64,000 nt of DNA from Cunninghamia lanceolata (Eukaryota; Streptophyta; Pinopsida; Cupressales; Cupressaceae): contig BSBN01000047.1 in the NCBI GenBank assembly GCA_027924645.1, forward strand, positions 558,001-622,000, in the 5' to 3' direction. The notes under the pieces were generated by a model. It made no database searches. It saw only the letters and a list, made by a program, of their open reading frames with translations, and was not told the origin of the DNA. Every line of letters starts with the position of its first letter. The first letter of the stretch is position 1. A program made the translations under genes and the position numbers. Shown here in pieces: positions 1 to 13,658 of this stretch.

Positions 1-615
1 CCATTTATTCTGCAAGTACTTACCAGTTTTGACTTGTCAAGTAATAATCTTAGTGGGGAAATACCACCAGCCATTGGGAGTCTGAGTAACCTGAGGTTGC
101 TAAATCTATCCAGAAATTAATTAGAAGACAACATACTGCCATCTCTTGGGCAAATATCAGCTTTGGAAGCGTTGGATCTGTCTCAAAATTAGCTAAGTGG
201 AGGAATTCCTGAAGAGCTATCTAGTTTACCCTATCTTGGATACTTGAATCTTTCGTCCAACAGACTTTGTGGAGTAATACCCGGAGAGCATTTTGTAACT
301 TTCGATCAGGCTTCATTTCTGGAAAATTAGTGTTTTTGTGGGTACCCGTTAGAAAGTTGCAAGCAAACACCTTCAGAATCAATTTGGAGTGTTGTGGATA
401 AGCACATCTCAGTGATCGCATTAGGTTTGGGATTATCAATTGGATTTGCAGGAACAGTCTACATGATAATGAGGTGGGACACATTTTGTCGTTTACTCAT
501 ACACCTCAAATCAAGATGCTTTTCCAGAGCTACTCATTCTGAAAATGGGAGTTGGAGCTTAAAGATATCCTTATTTAAGTCAACAACATCCTCTTCACAA
601 AGTACCACAAAATAG
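1..615 (+). pseudogene. LRR receptor-like protein, C-terminal fragment, broken
   Basis: Frame 1 reads as the C-terminal end of a plant leucine-rich-repeat receptor-like protein, the class of surface receptors used in defence and development. LRR units with the LxxLxLSxNxLxGxIP pattern run from the left edge to about position 290 (for example FDLSSNNLSGEIPPAIG and YLNLSSNRLCGVIPGE). A juxtamembrane cap follows (CFCGYPLESC), then one hydrophobic membrane helix at about 406-465 and a short basic cytoplasmic tail ending with TAG at 613-615. No kinase domain follows, which fits a receptor-like protein rather than a kinase. In-frame stops at 118-120 (TAA), 190-192 (TAG) and 328-330 (TAG) disable it. 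The 5' part lies outside the window. The open stretch from 394 is only the last piece of this frame, not a separate gene. Confidence 0.85.
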
Positions 616-659
616 AAGATATCATTGTTTCTAAAGCGGTGTCAGAGAGCCATAATTTA

Positions 660-663
<4 letters not shown>

Positions 664-709
<46 letters not shown>
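664..709. repeat. (AT)23 microsatellite
   Basis: Uninterrupted AT dinucleotide run of 46 bp just downstream of the broken LRR gene. Confidence 0.95.
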
Positions 710-712
<3 letters not shown>

Positions 713-2326
713 TCTATGTAATGAGGACTAGTAGAAATGAGGCACTGTGAGTTGGATGCCAGTATTGATTAAAAACAAACAAAGGTGTAGTACAAGTCTG
801 TATAGATTTAACTTACTTAAGGGGAATATGCAAGTTGAGCCGGGGAAAGAATACTGAGCAAGGTAGTTCGTGCTTCCACACTCTGCTCTTATCAATGTTT
901 GCGGTGGGTTTGAAGAGCATGATAACTCCTTCCAATGGTAGTGTTTCTTGCCTACATTATTTTATACAGTTGTATATGCTTGCTTGGTTGTTTGTGCAGT
1001 TATTAAAACTTTGTTAAAGTGCTTTTTTTTCAAGTTTGGTGAGTTTGAGGTGAAATTTGTATAGTTATATTTTTCTTTTCAAAATTTGGTCTTTTTAAAT
1101 AGACTATTTTTTAATGTATTGATTAGTGTATAAGTTGCATGTTTTTGTTTGGAAGTTGGCAAATAACCTAATCTTATTAGCCTTATTCTATCTCGACACA
1201 CCTTATGAGTCCAGATTTAATGTACAATCTCCACCATTCATTCCTTTGGGTCATATCTATAGGTGTGAAATTGACCCAAGTTATTTGATTTGAACTAGAT
1301 AAATTTTAAAATTTTAAATTGAGACCATGTCTCCTCTCTCCAACTCGCTGCTATGAGCCAACTAAATTCAAATGCATGCCAAGGTAGTGTGTTAAAGGAC
1401 ATGCCCTAACTCAATATTATTGTGAGAGATCTAGATCCAAGACCATTCACATGAGAACATTATTGAGTTTCCTAATTACATTATTAGGTCATCATCTTAG
1501 GTATATGGTATGCTTGTCCATTATCTTCTATATTATTTATCATTATTAAATCTTAGGGGTTTAATTGAGGAGAACATGGCCCTCACTTAGCAAGTTCCTA
1601 TACAATTTCTATTGACACCGCCCCTTTATAGGCATAGGTACAACAAGTTGAGGTGTATTTGATATAAGTGTCAATTCCTTACTAATTCAATTATGAAGGT
1701 CAAATCACTTCCATAGGTACAAAGATCAGTTTTGTAGACATAGATTTGAATTGTAACATAACCCACTTAATTTATAGATTCTAAGATATTCATCTAAGAC
1801 AAAATCTTATTTTTCAACATATTAATAAATCAATTCCTAGCATTATTTATAATAAATTCTACTATTTAAAATATCACATTTAATTTATTCAAACTTTATA
1901 TTTATTGTTCCAATCCTAACTCCTTATTATTTGATTATTTACCTTAGCATGAACTTTCTCTTACAAATATATTTTTTAAATTACTAAAATTGAAATTGGA
2001 AATGTTTTTAGTGATATCTTCTTTTGTTTAGGTGTTTGTAATAGGTTAGTAATAAATCATTCACAATGAAGAGTTGTTTTGGAAGAAATAGTTTTCAAAT
2101 TTTAGGTTGTGTTTTGATCTCACACTATATTAATGGATAATGAATTCGACACCTTTGTTTTCCATCTAGTCAATTATCCTTGCAAATAATATCTTTCAAA
2201 GAATATACTTGGAGTGATTTCCAACAATCTAGATATCCTCTCTAAAATATAGTCAAAATTTAGAATTATGACTACAAAAAATTTTAAATGGTATGACTCT
2301 TTTTTTTGAAATTTTTTAATACTTGT
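710..2326. other. AT-rich sequence without recognisable features
   Basis: I see no coding pattern, LTR boundary or RNA gene here. The short open frame at 835-1017 has no family resemblance. Confidence 0.5.
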
Positions 2327-2344
2327 TCTTCTTTATTAAGAGTT
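2327..2344. repeat. Target-site duplication, left copy (retroposon)
   Basis: The 18-bp string tcttctttattaagagtt occurs here and again at 39918-39935. The two copies bracket the retroposon that was later split by the CACTA element. A long duplication next to a short A-rich tail is the mark of LINE-type retroposition. Confidence 0.85.
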
Positions 2345-3456
2345 TTTTATTAGAGGGTAAAACATGATTTGAAAGGTCCCAAACCTTTTACAAACGAACT
2401 TCAACCTCAAAAGAGGTTGACCAACAACACAACAGTAGCCTAGCTGCAAAGAGAACAAGTGTCAAACATAAATAGAACATCCAAAGCATAGCACTCCACA
2501 AAACAAAGATAGACAAACAACCTAAACTATGCAATAAGCAGATATAGCCTTCCTCAAACCCTTAACTCGAGTGTGGGAAAGAGAGGCTAACTTTGGAAGA
2601 CCCTTCTTCCTTCGATGCACTAATGTCCAAGAGACGTCATTATCCAGGTCCTCCGAGCAAGGGGAAGGGGGAGGGGAATCCTCCATAGAAACCCTACCCC
2701 CAAGAAAAACCTGAGAGGAAGACCCAGCTGGAGAGGAAGACCATTGAGGAATCACAATAGGAGCCCCTACAAAAGTAGCAGGAACTAAGGTTTCAGCCAA
2801 GTCATCACCACCACCTCCAGCCAAACCACCAAAGATGGGTGGCACAGCTAAACAAATGTCATCAGCAAAAGTAGTAGCGACACCACCATCAACAGCCAAA
2901 CCACAGCAAGAGGGTGTAGCAAAGCTAATGCCGAGACTAACAACCACACTATCACCAGAAAGTGGAAAAGCTAGATCGAGCACAAAACAAGGGACCATGG
3001 AAGTTGCATGCCCTGAAACCATCCCTGTAGCATCATATAAAGACTTGGGAGACTCTGATGAAGATTCTTCAAAATCTACAATAAAAAGATCACAATCAAC
3101 ATCCTTCCACCATGAAGAAGATCTCAAAACCTTTAGGTGAGGGTAATTTGATGCCAGATGCCCTGTAGCAAAGCACCTATGACATCGGAAGGGAATACCT
3201 TCATAATCAAGAGATTGAGTCCAAGGTTGTTCCGCTACCTATAAAATAATCTCTGCCTGAAGGGGCTTGGACATATCTATTTCAACTAAAATTCATGCAT
3301 AAGTAGTATGAGTGAAAGAAGATGTAGCTGAATCCACCTTCCTAAAACAACCCAAAGAGTTTCCAATTGTTGAAAAGCTTGAATCACACCAGAAATGAAG
3401 GGGAAGATTTGAGAGGTAGATCCACACGAATTTGTTATGGAAAGATTCAGTGAGAG
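2345..3456 (-). mobile_element. Retroposon with LINE ORF1-like gene, 3' part (CCHC knuckle)
   Basis: On the minus strand this continues the DUF4283 protein interrupted at 39199. It begins LTESFHNKFVWIYLSNLPLH (the end of DUF4283, positions 3456-3397), then IGNSLGCFRKVD, then a zinc knuckle CHRCFATGHLASNYP near 3180-3140, and a serine/proline-rich tail to the stop at 2522. Two in-frame stops, TGA at 3293-3295 and a TAG about 50 bases further on, are its only visible breaks in this part. The TGA replaces an arginine codon and is a typical CpG decay product. The minus-strand 3' end is AATAAAA directly against the 18-bp target duplication. DUF4283 plus CCHC is typical of plant LINE ORF1 (nucleic-acid binding). 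No reverse transcriptase is present, so this is either an ORF1-only non-autonomous element or a retroposed cellular transcript. Confidence 0.8.
3454..3456. repeat. CACTA target-site duplication, left (GAG)
   Basis: GAG lies immediately before the CACTA terminus and is repeated at 39196-39198. A 3-bp duplication is diagnostic for CACTA elements. Confidence 0.9.
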
Positions 3457-3468
3457 CACTACAACAAA
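3457..3468 (+). repeat. CACTA terminal inverted repeat, left
   Basis: CACTACAACAAA, the exact reverse complement of 39184-39195. Similarity stops at base 13. Confidence 0.93.
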
Positions 3469-3569
3469 TCCCTGTGATTAGCTCCCTTTTTTGCTCCATT
3501 TTTTGCTTCCACCCACTATTTTAATGTATTTTTCTCCAATTTTTTCAAAAAGTCGGCTCTATTTATCGG

Positions 3570-3725
3570 GATGGTGCTATTTTTGGCATTTTTTGCACTG
3601 ATCAGAACAAGAAGGTGCTAAATTAGGCGCCAATTAGCACCTAATTTAGCACCTACTTTTGTACTTAATTTAGTGCCACATTTAGCGCCTGATTTAGTGC
3701 CTTATTTAACACCTAATTTATGGTT
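3570..3725. repeat. CACTA subterminal repeats, left
   Basis: Short motifs in both orientations: GGTGCTAAATTAGGCGCC, TTAGCACC (twice), TTTAGTGCC (twice), TTTAGCGCC. In En/Spm such subterminal arrays bind the TNPA protein. The same motif recurs near the right end and, unexpectedly, at about 18.55 kb. Confidence 0.75.
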
Positions 3726-5960
<2,235 letters not shown>

Positions 5961-6590
5961 TCTTCAAGGATCTAGATAGTGTGGCTATACACATTGCTAC
6001 ACATGTTGGTGGCTAGTTAGACACATGGAACATCAACACCCACATGTTATGCTTACAAACACGTGTGCCACCTAATGACATTTGTACTACAAAACATGAT
6101 CATATAATTGGCATTGTATGCGTCTGACACATGGTGATGTCCATGTACGCCACATGCCACAATGATCTAGTTGGCACTATACAAGTTTGAGTACATTTGT
6201 TCTCATCCCATCCATATAAGAAATGTACCATACATGTTGGATGCTTGTCAACATCTACATGGAGCATAACTGATAGTATTCTTGAACAAATGCCTACTTT
6301 GTACATTTTGTAGAGTAAAAGAGGTATAACAAATTTTCATCTTACCTCTCTATATATTTCCTTTATTCATTTTGAATAGAAGTGACATATATGTTAGAAC
6401 CCTTCTATATTTGAATGTGTTTTGGTTTACATATCTATTTTCCTTTATGTATTCTATGATCTTATTACATTAATAGATAATATAGGATTGTTCCTTAGTT
6501 CACCTTGGGAATTAGATTAAATAACATCTGAAGTTAACTGTAAATTAACAACATGGTGAGCATTTTGTTGATTTTCTTGCTTATTTTCAC
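5961..6590. other. No recognisable feature
   Basis: Ordinary AT-rich sequence inside the CACTA element. The minus-strand frame at 6100-6306 has no family resemblance. Confidence 0.4.
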
Positions 6591-6935
6591 CCTTTTGAAA
6601 ACTAAATTTTCCTATTGAAATTTTGAAGGATGAGATCCATATTTAAGTGCATTAGACTTAAGAAGTTTCAATTCAATGTTTCTTACATTTGCACATAAAT
6701 CCATGGAAGAATAATAGTTGTTTAGGTACATTGTCTCAGCTTGGATAGTAGGTAATAAGCCCTTAACAAATATTCTTTGCAATTCATCAATAGGAATTTG
6801 ATAGTGTATCTTTGTTGACAAAGTTTGAAATCCAATAACATAATCATGATTGCACTCATTTGATCCTTGTTTGATGCTCTCCTATTCCTTCAATCTATCT
6901 TAGCGAAGCAAAATAAATACATGGACAACCCATAG
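6591..6935 (-). pseudogene. Retrotransposon gag fragment
   Basis: The minus strand reads ESIKQGSNECNHDYVIGF, then FQTLSTKIHYQIPIDELQ and RIFVKGLLPTIQAETM, then NIELKLLKSN. This follows the usual order of the LTR-retrotransposon gag domain (ESxxxYxxxF, then FxxGLxPxxR). Only about 110 residues are present, with a stop in the first part. A near-copy of its upstream end (FWQKYRFQDRLKEKESIK) is found at about 7480-7560 on the same strand, so the gag relic appears interrupted by about 570 bp of AT-rich sequence. No LTRs could be assigned. Confidence 0.5.
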
Positions 6936-7119
6936 AGAAATTTGTCATCAATTTTGTTCCTCATAATTGTCTCACAATATGGTGAAGGAAAAAATTACCA
7001 AAGATAAATTATGATCATTATTCGTCAACCCAAAAAGTAATGCACTGTTAGAAATGTAGACACCTAAATCTTACCATGGCCTAACATCACACCAGATCTA
7101 TCCCACGTTTCCTCTTACA

Positions 7120-7450
7120 ATGTTAATTAAATAAATCATATTTATTTAATTAACCACTTTGATCATTCCTCCTAATATTAGTTTAATAAGTCACTCTATT
7201 TAATTAATAAATCTAACCATTCTTCTGACATTAATTAAATAAATTATGATAATTTATTTAATTGATTAACTAATCCAATTAACCCTTCCTCTAAAGTCTC
7301 ATCCTTAATTAAAAAATCCACATTTATTTAATTAAATCAATCACCCCCAACATTCCCCCACAATTAAATAAATATGTATAATATTTATTTAATTTATCCT
7401 AAAATTATCCTCAATCATTAGTTGATAAATAACTTAATTTAATCAACTAA
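7120..7450. repeat. AT-rich palindromic motif cluster
   Basis: Repeated pairs of the type TTAATTAAATAAAT ... ATTTATTTAATTAA, at least four copies spaced 60-100 bp apart, can form small hairpins. They lie between the two pieces of the gag relic. Confidence 0.6.
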
Positions 7451-7629
7451 CTAATAACCTCCCTGAATTTGCTTGATCCTATTTGGTTTAATGCTCTCCT
7501 TTTCCTTCAATCTATCTTGGAACCTATACTTTTGCCAAAATTCTCTAACATCCAGTCTCTGGAATATATATCATGGCCATTGTGACACAATCTTGACTAT
7601 TTTTTACTATATGAGTGTTTTTGTTTATT

Positions 7630-8150
7630 ACCGTTGTCCCGCGGGTTAATTGAATATCTTTTGCAGTTATGCGGGAACAAGAGGAATGAAATATGGCACA
7701 TACTACATTCCCGCAGAGCATAAAAGAACAAGTTGTGACTTGGTGGTAGGAAGTAATTGATATGAAGAAGCTACCGCTACCCCGTGGACGGTTCATCTCA
7801 TGCTTGCGGCTTGGCAGTGTTTGGGTGTAGATAGTCTCTTCCCGCGGTCCCATGGAGGTTTGAAAAGTAATCAGCGGCATTGTGGTGATAACATCAGGAG
7901 GTATCACTTACCGCTTCCTCACAAGGGTTTCAACCAAGGCCCGCGGTAGATCGGCAAGAGGAGAATGTAATGGGTTTTCACCCCGCCATCCCGCGACGGT
8001 CATTTATAACATTTGCGGGTGGGCAGTAAATAGAAGGACATCAGGTAATAATTTCTTGCAGTCTCACAGGGGTCAATCTAAGAATTTGCAATCTAGCAAT
8101 AAAGGATGAAATAAAAGTGTAGTGGTTGTAAGCCCCCGCTATCTTGTAGC
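7630..8150. other. CpG-rich cluster of CCCGC / CCGCGG motifs
   Basis: In an otherwise AT-rich, CpG-depleted element this half kilobase contains repeated CCCGC motifs, including CCCGCGGG at 7638-7645, gcggga at 7671, cccgcag at 7710, cccgtgg at 7781, CCCGCGG at 7841 and 7940, cccgcga near 7990, gcgggtg near 8015 and cccgc near 8134. It lies downstream of the transposase 3' end. Retained CpGs may mean a binding-site array or a younger insertion. Open frames across it (7545-7907 minus, 7882-8109 plus) resemble nothing known to me. Confidence 0.55.
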
Positions 8151-8318
8151 CAGTCTGGGCGAGCCTTATAGTGACATGGTAAAAGAAATAAATGGCAAGC
8201 ACATTCAATGTGGGGTCACGGTTATCGAGAATTACTATTAAATCTTGATATGCATACCCAGTCATTAGATCAAATCAAATCAATAGCCAATATTTGAAAG
8301 GAATTGAATGCTGAGATT

Positions 8319-8787
8319 TCATGATCTCGTGGCACGAACTAGAGTAATGGTGATATGTGGCTTGGCTAATGCAGGAGAAGATGTGGAAGGAGGCACACTA
8401 GACGAAGAGGCTTGTGAAGGAAGGGGAGGAGACACACTATTTAAGGAACTTGATGAGCTTATCCTTTGACCTATATCACTTAATACTTCCATCACATAAG
8501 GATTATCCATTAAGAAGTTATGAAGACAATCAATCAAATTTGAATAATTAACATTATTGCTCAAATTCGTAAAGGTCTGATATAAGTATTTGTGTAGTAA
8601 GATTCATGTCTTGCCTATCCATATGTGCAACATGTGCATCATGATGAAAAACATCTTCCCCATTAAAATATGTAGTAGTTATCAAATCCTCAATCATAAC
8701 TTCCTCGCAATGAATCAAGGCCATTGTAGAGTTAAGCCTAAGGTTTCTTCTTAGTGCAAAATGAGGATTAGGTTGAGACCTTGACAT
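8319..8787 (-). other. Two overlapping small ORFs of unknown nature
   Basis: A 77-residue frame (8787-8554) and an 81-residue frame (8564-8319) overlap by a few bases in different phases. The second is Ser/Pro-rich in its middle (SSSSSLNSVSPPLPS). They lie 3' of the transposase and could be a last gene or exon pair of the CACTA element joined by a frameshift. I do not recognise a family, and they may be fortuitous. Confidence 0.2.
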
Positions 8788-9259
8788 TCAAGAAAAATAT
8801 AAAGCAATGAAAAGGAAATTGCATCCAAGTAAACCTAAATTTTTCTGCCAACAATTCATACCAAAGATTGAACAATTTAAGGATATTGTAATAGGTAATT
8901 TGTATTGACACAAATAATATTACTAAAGCATTTCAAAGTTTAGGCCATAAGAATCATCCTTTTTAAACATGGATTGCAAATAATTCTAAAAATTTAGAAG
9001 TCTTGGTCATTAACATTATTGTCTGCTACAATGTCATCCAGTGTATCATTGTCAATGTTCATATGTTCTTTCAAGTATTTAATATTATCATCATCATCAT
9101 CTTGACCTGCATCATCTTCATCATCATTGAAATTTGACTGTAGAGCATCTATATTGTTACCAGATGTATTTGGATCATCATTTTCTATACCATCCATTTT
9201 GTTGTCTTCCATAACATCATCTAACTCTGGATTGTTCTATTCTTGTGCCTAAACATAAC

Positions 9260-9935
9260 CATCTTCAACATCATCATGGATGTCAATTTCTTTGATGTTC
9301 TCTAATCCCTCTCTCATTTTGTTGGCCATCATTATTTTTCTCAATATCCACTAATGCATCGTCAAATACATGCCTTAATCTTGGATCATAATGTATGACA
9401 AATATCCATTTCGGGTCCAAAATATCTTCGTAGAAAAATACCTGCACATGAACGACATACTTATATTAGACGTATGGTATAACAATTTTATTGATTAATA
9501 AACACATATATATATTCGCAATAGACCATTTATTTAATAGATTAATTATCACTACCACTTCTTGTTTGAGTTAAAGAAATACCTGCTCACAATGAATTGG
9601 TAGAACATAAGGCTCCTTATCCTCCGATAGGAAACATGAGGAATCTATAGAGAACAATCCACTATGGGTATCATGTCTTCATGTCCTCTCAAATGCTTCA
9701 TACCATCTACACTTAAAAATGTAACATTTAAAAGAGCAGTAATCCAACTCAATAATTTCTTGTATTTTCCCAACATATTGTAGATTCCCTTCAATTATAT
9801 TCTTATCTTTTGAGCTTGATCAACTAGATTGCTTGAAGTCAACCATGATGCCACAATCGAAGGATCGTCTCTTTACATCTACACGATAATGTCGACCATA
9901 TGCCCACATTGCTGGATATTTCCTCACCTATGAAA
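9260..9935 (-). other. DUF4216 region of the CACTA transposase
   Basis: After an acceptor near 9930 the minus strand reads RKYPAMWAYGRHYRVDVKRR, GIMVDFKQSS, a stop, then DKNIIEGNLQYVGKIQEIIE and FKCYIFKCRWYEAFER. After another intron it continues VFFYEDILDPKWIFVIHYDP. These are the hallmarks of DUF4216 (FKC.W, CEQVF, DP.W..V). The C-terminal exon ends in an Asp/Asn-rich acidic tail that stops at 8994. Confidence 0.82.
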
Positions 9936-10453
9936 GACCATTTATTTCAGTGAAAACAAATATAATGATGAATATTAAAATAGTTAATAGTGTCAAAACT
10001 GTAAGGAAACAACATTTTGTAAAATTCCAATTGTACCTTTCTTTCACATTCTCTAGACATGTTGATTTCATATTTTGTTATGTGTGTATCTATACCTGCA
10101 TCTTCTATTTGATTTTGAATTTGTTCAGTAACCCATCCTAGTGTGCAATCTTTGCCCCATTCCCCAAGAAGATTAGTGGGAAGTGGAGTATTCCTTGGGT
10201 TTGATCTCTTAAACTGTCTCCTTGCTTCTAACACTTCTTCTCTCTTTTTATCATATAGATCAATCCATTTGTTCATAAAGTCCATGTGGTACAGAATAAA
10301 CTTGTCGAGTATAGCACTTTCATCTACACCTATTACATGTCAACATGCTTATTTCAAACTCCAAATGTCATGTTGTTAATTTGACAAATAAATTACAGAG
10401 TAAATTAATGATTGCAAGAAAAATAACCACACTAATCATGAATTTACTCACTA

Positions 10454-10860
10454 CTTTCTACTTGAACACCATTAGATTGTGGCTTTTCTCCATCAATAAT
10501 ATTTGATGCTCATTCTTCATCCCAGAAGCGTGGCCCATCTTCAAAATCCTTACCAAGGAATTCACACAAGAAGAAAAATGCTTCATTCAATACATACCCT
10601 TTAGCCATGCAACCCTCTGGATGTGCCTTTTGTCGGACATATCTTTTTAGAGTTTTCATATACATCTCAATGAAAAACATCCACCTCGTTGATACGACAC
10701 CTACCAATTCAATGTCATCGACTAGGTGTATAAGTAAATGGACTTGTAGGTCTATGTAACTTTTAGGGAGCTCCTTCTCAAATACACATACAATTTCTAC
10801 AATTTCCTTCTTCCATTTTGGCACTTCACATTTGTGGATCTCCTTAGAGGTCACCCACCT
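10454..10860 (-). other. DUF4218 exon of the CACTA transposase
   Basis: The exon starts after the acceptor atattag and reads without a stop for about 115 residues. The diagnostic block is VSTRWMFFIEMYMKTLKRYV followed by RQKAHPEGCMAKGYVLNEA, matching the RWMYPIERYLxxLKxYVRNxxxPEGSIAEGY pattern of DUF4218, the segment that follows Transposase_21 in plant CACTA transposases. A TGA follows FWDEE, and the frame then continues to a donor gtgagtaa near 10454. Confidence 0.88.
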
Positions 10861-11334
10861 AATATAAGAATAGTAAATTAGTATGAACCTTTAGTCAAAA
10901 ATTAAAATGCAATATAATATCTCTATGTCTCTCACACATGAACATTTCATATAACCACATACCTTGTAAATGCTGACAATTGACTTATGGCATTCCTTAA
11001 GTAAAGTGTAAGACATGAATCCCCCCTAATTGCCAATGGCATGATATGCTATCAAACACATTTATGAAAAGGTCATTAGTAATTTTTTCTCACACAACAA
11101 AATATCAAAATATATTTAGTACTTAATCAATGTTACTAGTAAATGTTAAATGATCAACATCAATGATATATAATACCTTCATAAAATTATGAAAATCATG
11201 TGTTTTAAATCATGTGATATGTCCATCAACTGTAAAAAGCTTTATCCAATGATGACCCATAGCCAGTAGGTATCCTTATTGAATGGATGACATTTTTTAG
11301 TTGGTCTAGCTCTTTTTTTTAAAATCCATGGAGT

Positions 11335-12722
11335 TTATGCATATGTTTCATTTTCCCTGTTTGGCCACAAATGTTTTCTATCAATTTTGGTACACGAAAG
11401 AGCAATATCTCTCCTCGAAGACAAGGTGTCCTTCTCTTTGCCTGATATATGTCGAAATATTGAATCTAGGACATTTTTGAAGACATGCATAGGATCTAAT
11501 AGGTGAGATATTAATAGATCCTTCCAGTAAGGGAGCTCATAAAATATGGATTTCCTTTTCATTCCTTCTGGCATATTAACTACAACTTGTTCTAGTTCTT
11601 CAATTGAATCACCCTGATCAAAAAATCCTCCCAAGCTTTCAATTCAGCATCTTCATACTTCTTAAGCCAATCACCTAGACCCATAATCGTGGGAGGGCCT
11701 CTATTTTCAACCTTTCCATCAAATTGATTCTTTAGGCAATTTCTAAACTTATGATCTAGTGGTAGAAAAACCATGTTGTTTGTGTAAATAAATTTATGTA
11801 GATCTTTAGAATACCACCCTTGAAATTGTTCTACACATCTTGGACATGCAAATATCCCCTTTATTTGAAGCCCTGCAATTCAATAAGTAATGTTAATAAC
11901 ATCAAAAAAATAGTATAAAACTAAGTATGAAAATTGGGATGAAAATAAATTTTGTGTAAATACGTAAATATTTTATCTTACCAGAAAACACCAAGTCCTA
12001 GGAAATCATGAATAGTCCAACATAGCACACCATACAACATGAAGGACCTATTTGATGGGGGACGTTATATGTCATACATTCTTATGCCTTTCCATAGCAG
12101 TTGCATCTTATCAATAAAAGGCGCAAGATAAACATCCATATTTTTAACTTGATATTTTCCTGGAACAATGAGAGTCCACATAAGGTGCTCCTTTCTAACA
12201 CTCATCCATGGGGGAATATTGTATACTATCAATCCGACTGGCCAAACACTATAATTTGAGCTCGGGAAAGAGAATGGGCACACTCCATCAATTGCAAGAC
12301 CAAACCTGATACTACGGGGTTCATCTTTGAATTTTCTTGGCCATTTTTCCTCTATGTGTTTAATTGCTTTGGAGTCAGCCAGAATTCGTATGAATCCATC
12401 TTTACTCCTATTCTTTGCATGCTAGTCCATCAATTGTGCAAGTGACTTGCAACAAAACATTCGTTGAAGTCTAGGTATAATTGGCATGTGACGTGAAACC
12501 TTCTTTGGAACTGTAGGACCTTGTACATATGTACGATATCTCTTCTCTTTGTATATAGGGCATTCTACCTTGTTTTGATATTCATCTTTGTATAAAATGC
12601 AATCATTTTTACATGAATGAATTTGCTTATATGCAATCCCCAACTCAACCAACAACAGACGCGCCTCTCTGCAAGTTGATGGCAACACATTCTCTTCAGG
12701 GAATATTTTAGTTTTTAGTGCC
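11335..12722 (-). other. Transposase_21 core region of the CACTA transposase
   Basis: Family landmarks in order: LPSTCREARLLLVELGIAYK; the cysteine pair in HSCKNDCILYKDE and VECPIYKEKRY; PIIPRLQRMF; RSIRFGLAIDGVCPFSFPSS; SVWPVGLIVYNIPPWM; MDVYLAPFIDKMQLLWKGI; then, after an intron, IKGIFACPRCVEQFQGWYS and, after a frameshift, SIFYELPYWKDLLISHLLDP with MHVFKNVLDSIF. The order and spacing match intact plant TNP2 proteins. The acidic catalytic residues of the RNase H-like fold lie in this span, but I cannot assign them residue by residue. Confidence 0.88.
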
Positions 12723-13658
12723 CTGTAAGATTGCCAAAGATTAAATCAATTGAATGTTTTACTTATGATGAACATGTTTGATATGTCAATATTTACTAGG
12801 ATTGTTTATATACAATATATGGTTTTAAAATCCCCTTAAAGAAATATAGATGAAGTTGATGAATGTTTACGAATTGTGTACACCAATTGACAATGCAAAG
12901 TAAGAAATAGATTTCAGGTCACTTCAGTAGGGTAGTGAAACCTTTGTCTGACCAACCAAATAGTGACTTGATTTCTAATAATATTAATGTGCATGCCAGT
13001 TTTGAGGTTCTACTTGCACCCAATTTGAACACAGGTGTCTTTGTTGCTTGCTTGATGGAGTCTTTCAGGTTGTTATCATCAGCATTACGTTGGTGGTAAT
13101 TACCCCTGCTATCATCATTACTATCAACCATATGATCATTATTGTCATCATTGTTTCCATCCCCAAAGAAACTTGTAATCATTTCATTCAATCCTTCTTC
13201 ATGCACTGCATTTTCACTATCATCATCATCATTAAGGCTAGGTGGCATGCCATCAATGTATGTGGATCTCATCGGCTCTTCAAATTTCTCAGCTGGTAGT
13301 ATTCTCTTCAATGTTGATCTTTTCGCCCTGATATGGTTTAAAGGATTGTTTGGATCATCCCTTCCAAATCTTAATAACCCAATTGGATCTTGGGTATTAG
13401 TATGTGTTTCATCAACATCTTCTACCTATCAACAAACGCAAGCATTATTTAATGTTTGGCAACAATTGGATAAATCATAAATGTATCAAATTCAAAGAAA
13501 TATAATCAAATATGGCTTAAAAAATAAAAATATAAATTGTATGAACATATATACATCAATTGAATAATGGAATATTATTTTATAGACTACCTTTTTTATA
13601 CAATTATTTAAATAATTCACAATTTTGACAACATAGTTTATAAAGCATCAGTCCACAC

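Larger units (their letters stand above)
8994..13425 (-). pseudogene. CACTA transposase (TNPD/TNP2-like), multi-exon, decayed
   Basis: This is the En/Spm-type transposase that cuts and pastes the element. Visible exons on the minus strand are: about 13425-12923 (ending LFGWSDKGFTTLL); 12722-11982 and 11872 to about 11335, the Transposase_21 core; 10860 to about 10454 (DUF4218); about 10330-10034; about 9935-9590 and 9440-8994 (DUF4216 and an acidic tail). Introns have GT..AG ends, for example the acceptor tcttacag before 12722 and the donor gtaag after 11982. Damage includes a TAG at 12422-12424 (a conserved Trp in relatives), a TAA after MYDI near 12065, a frameshift near 11600-11634 (AWEDFLIR / GGFFDQGD) and a stop in the DUF4216 part. 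The N-terminal transposase-associated zinc domain was not found. It lies on the same strand as, and about 0.23 kb downstream of, the SET gene. Confidence 0.9.

Noticed and set aside
7545..8109. 120-residue minus-strand and 75-residue plus-strand frames
   Set aside because: They overlap on opposite strands in the CpG-rich block and resemble no protein family.
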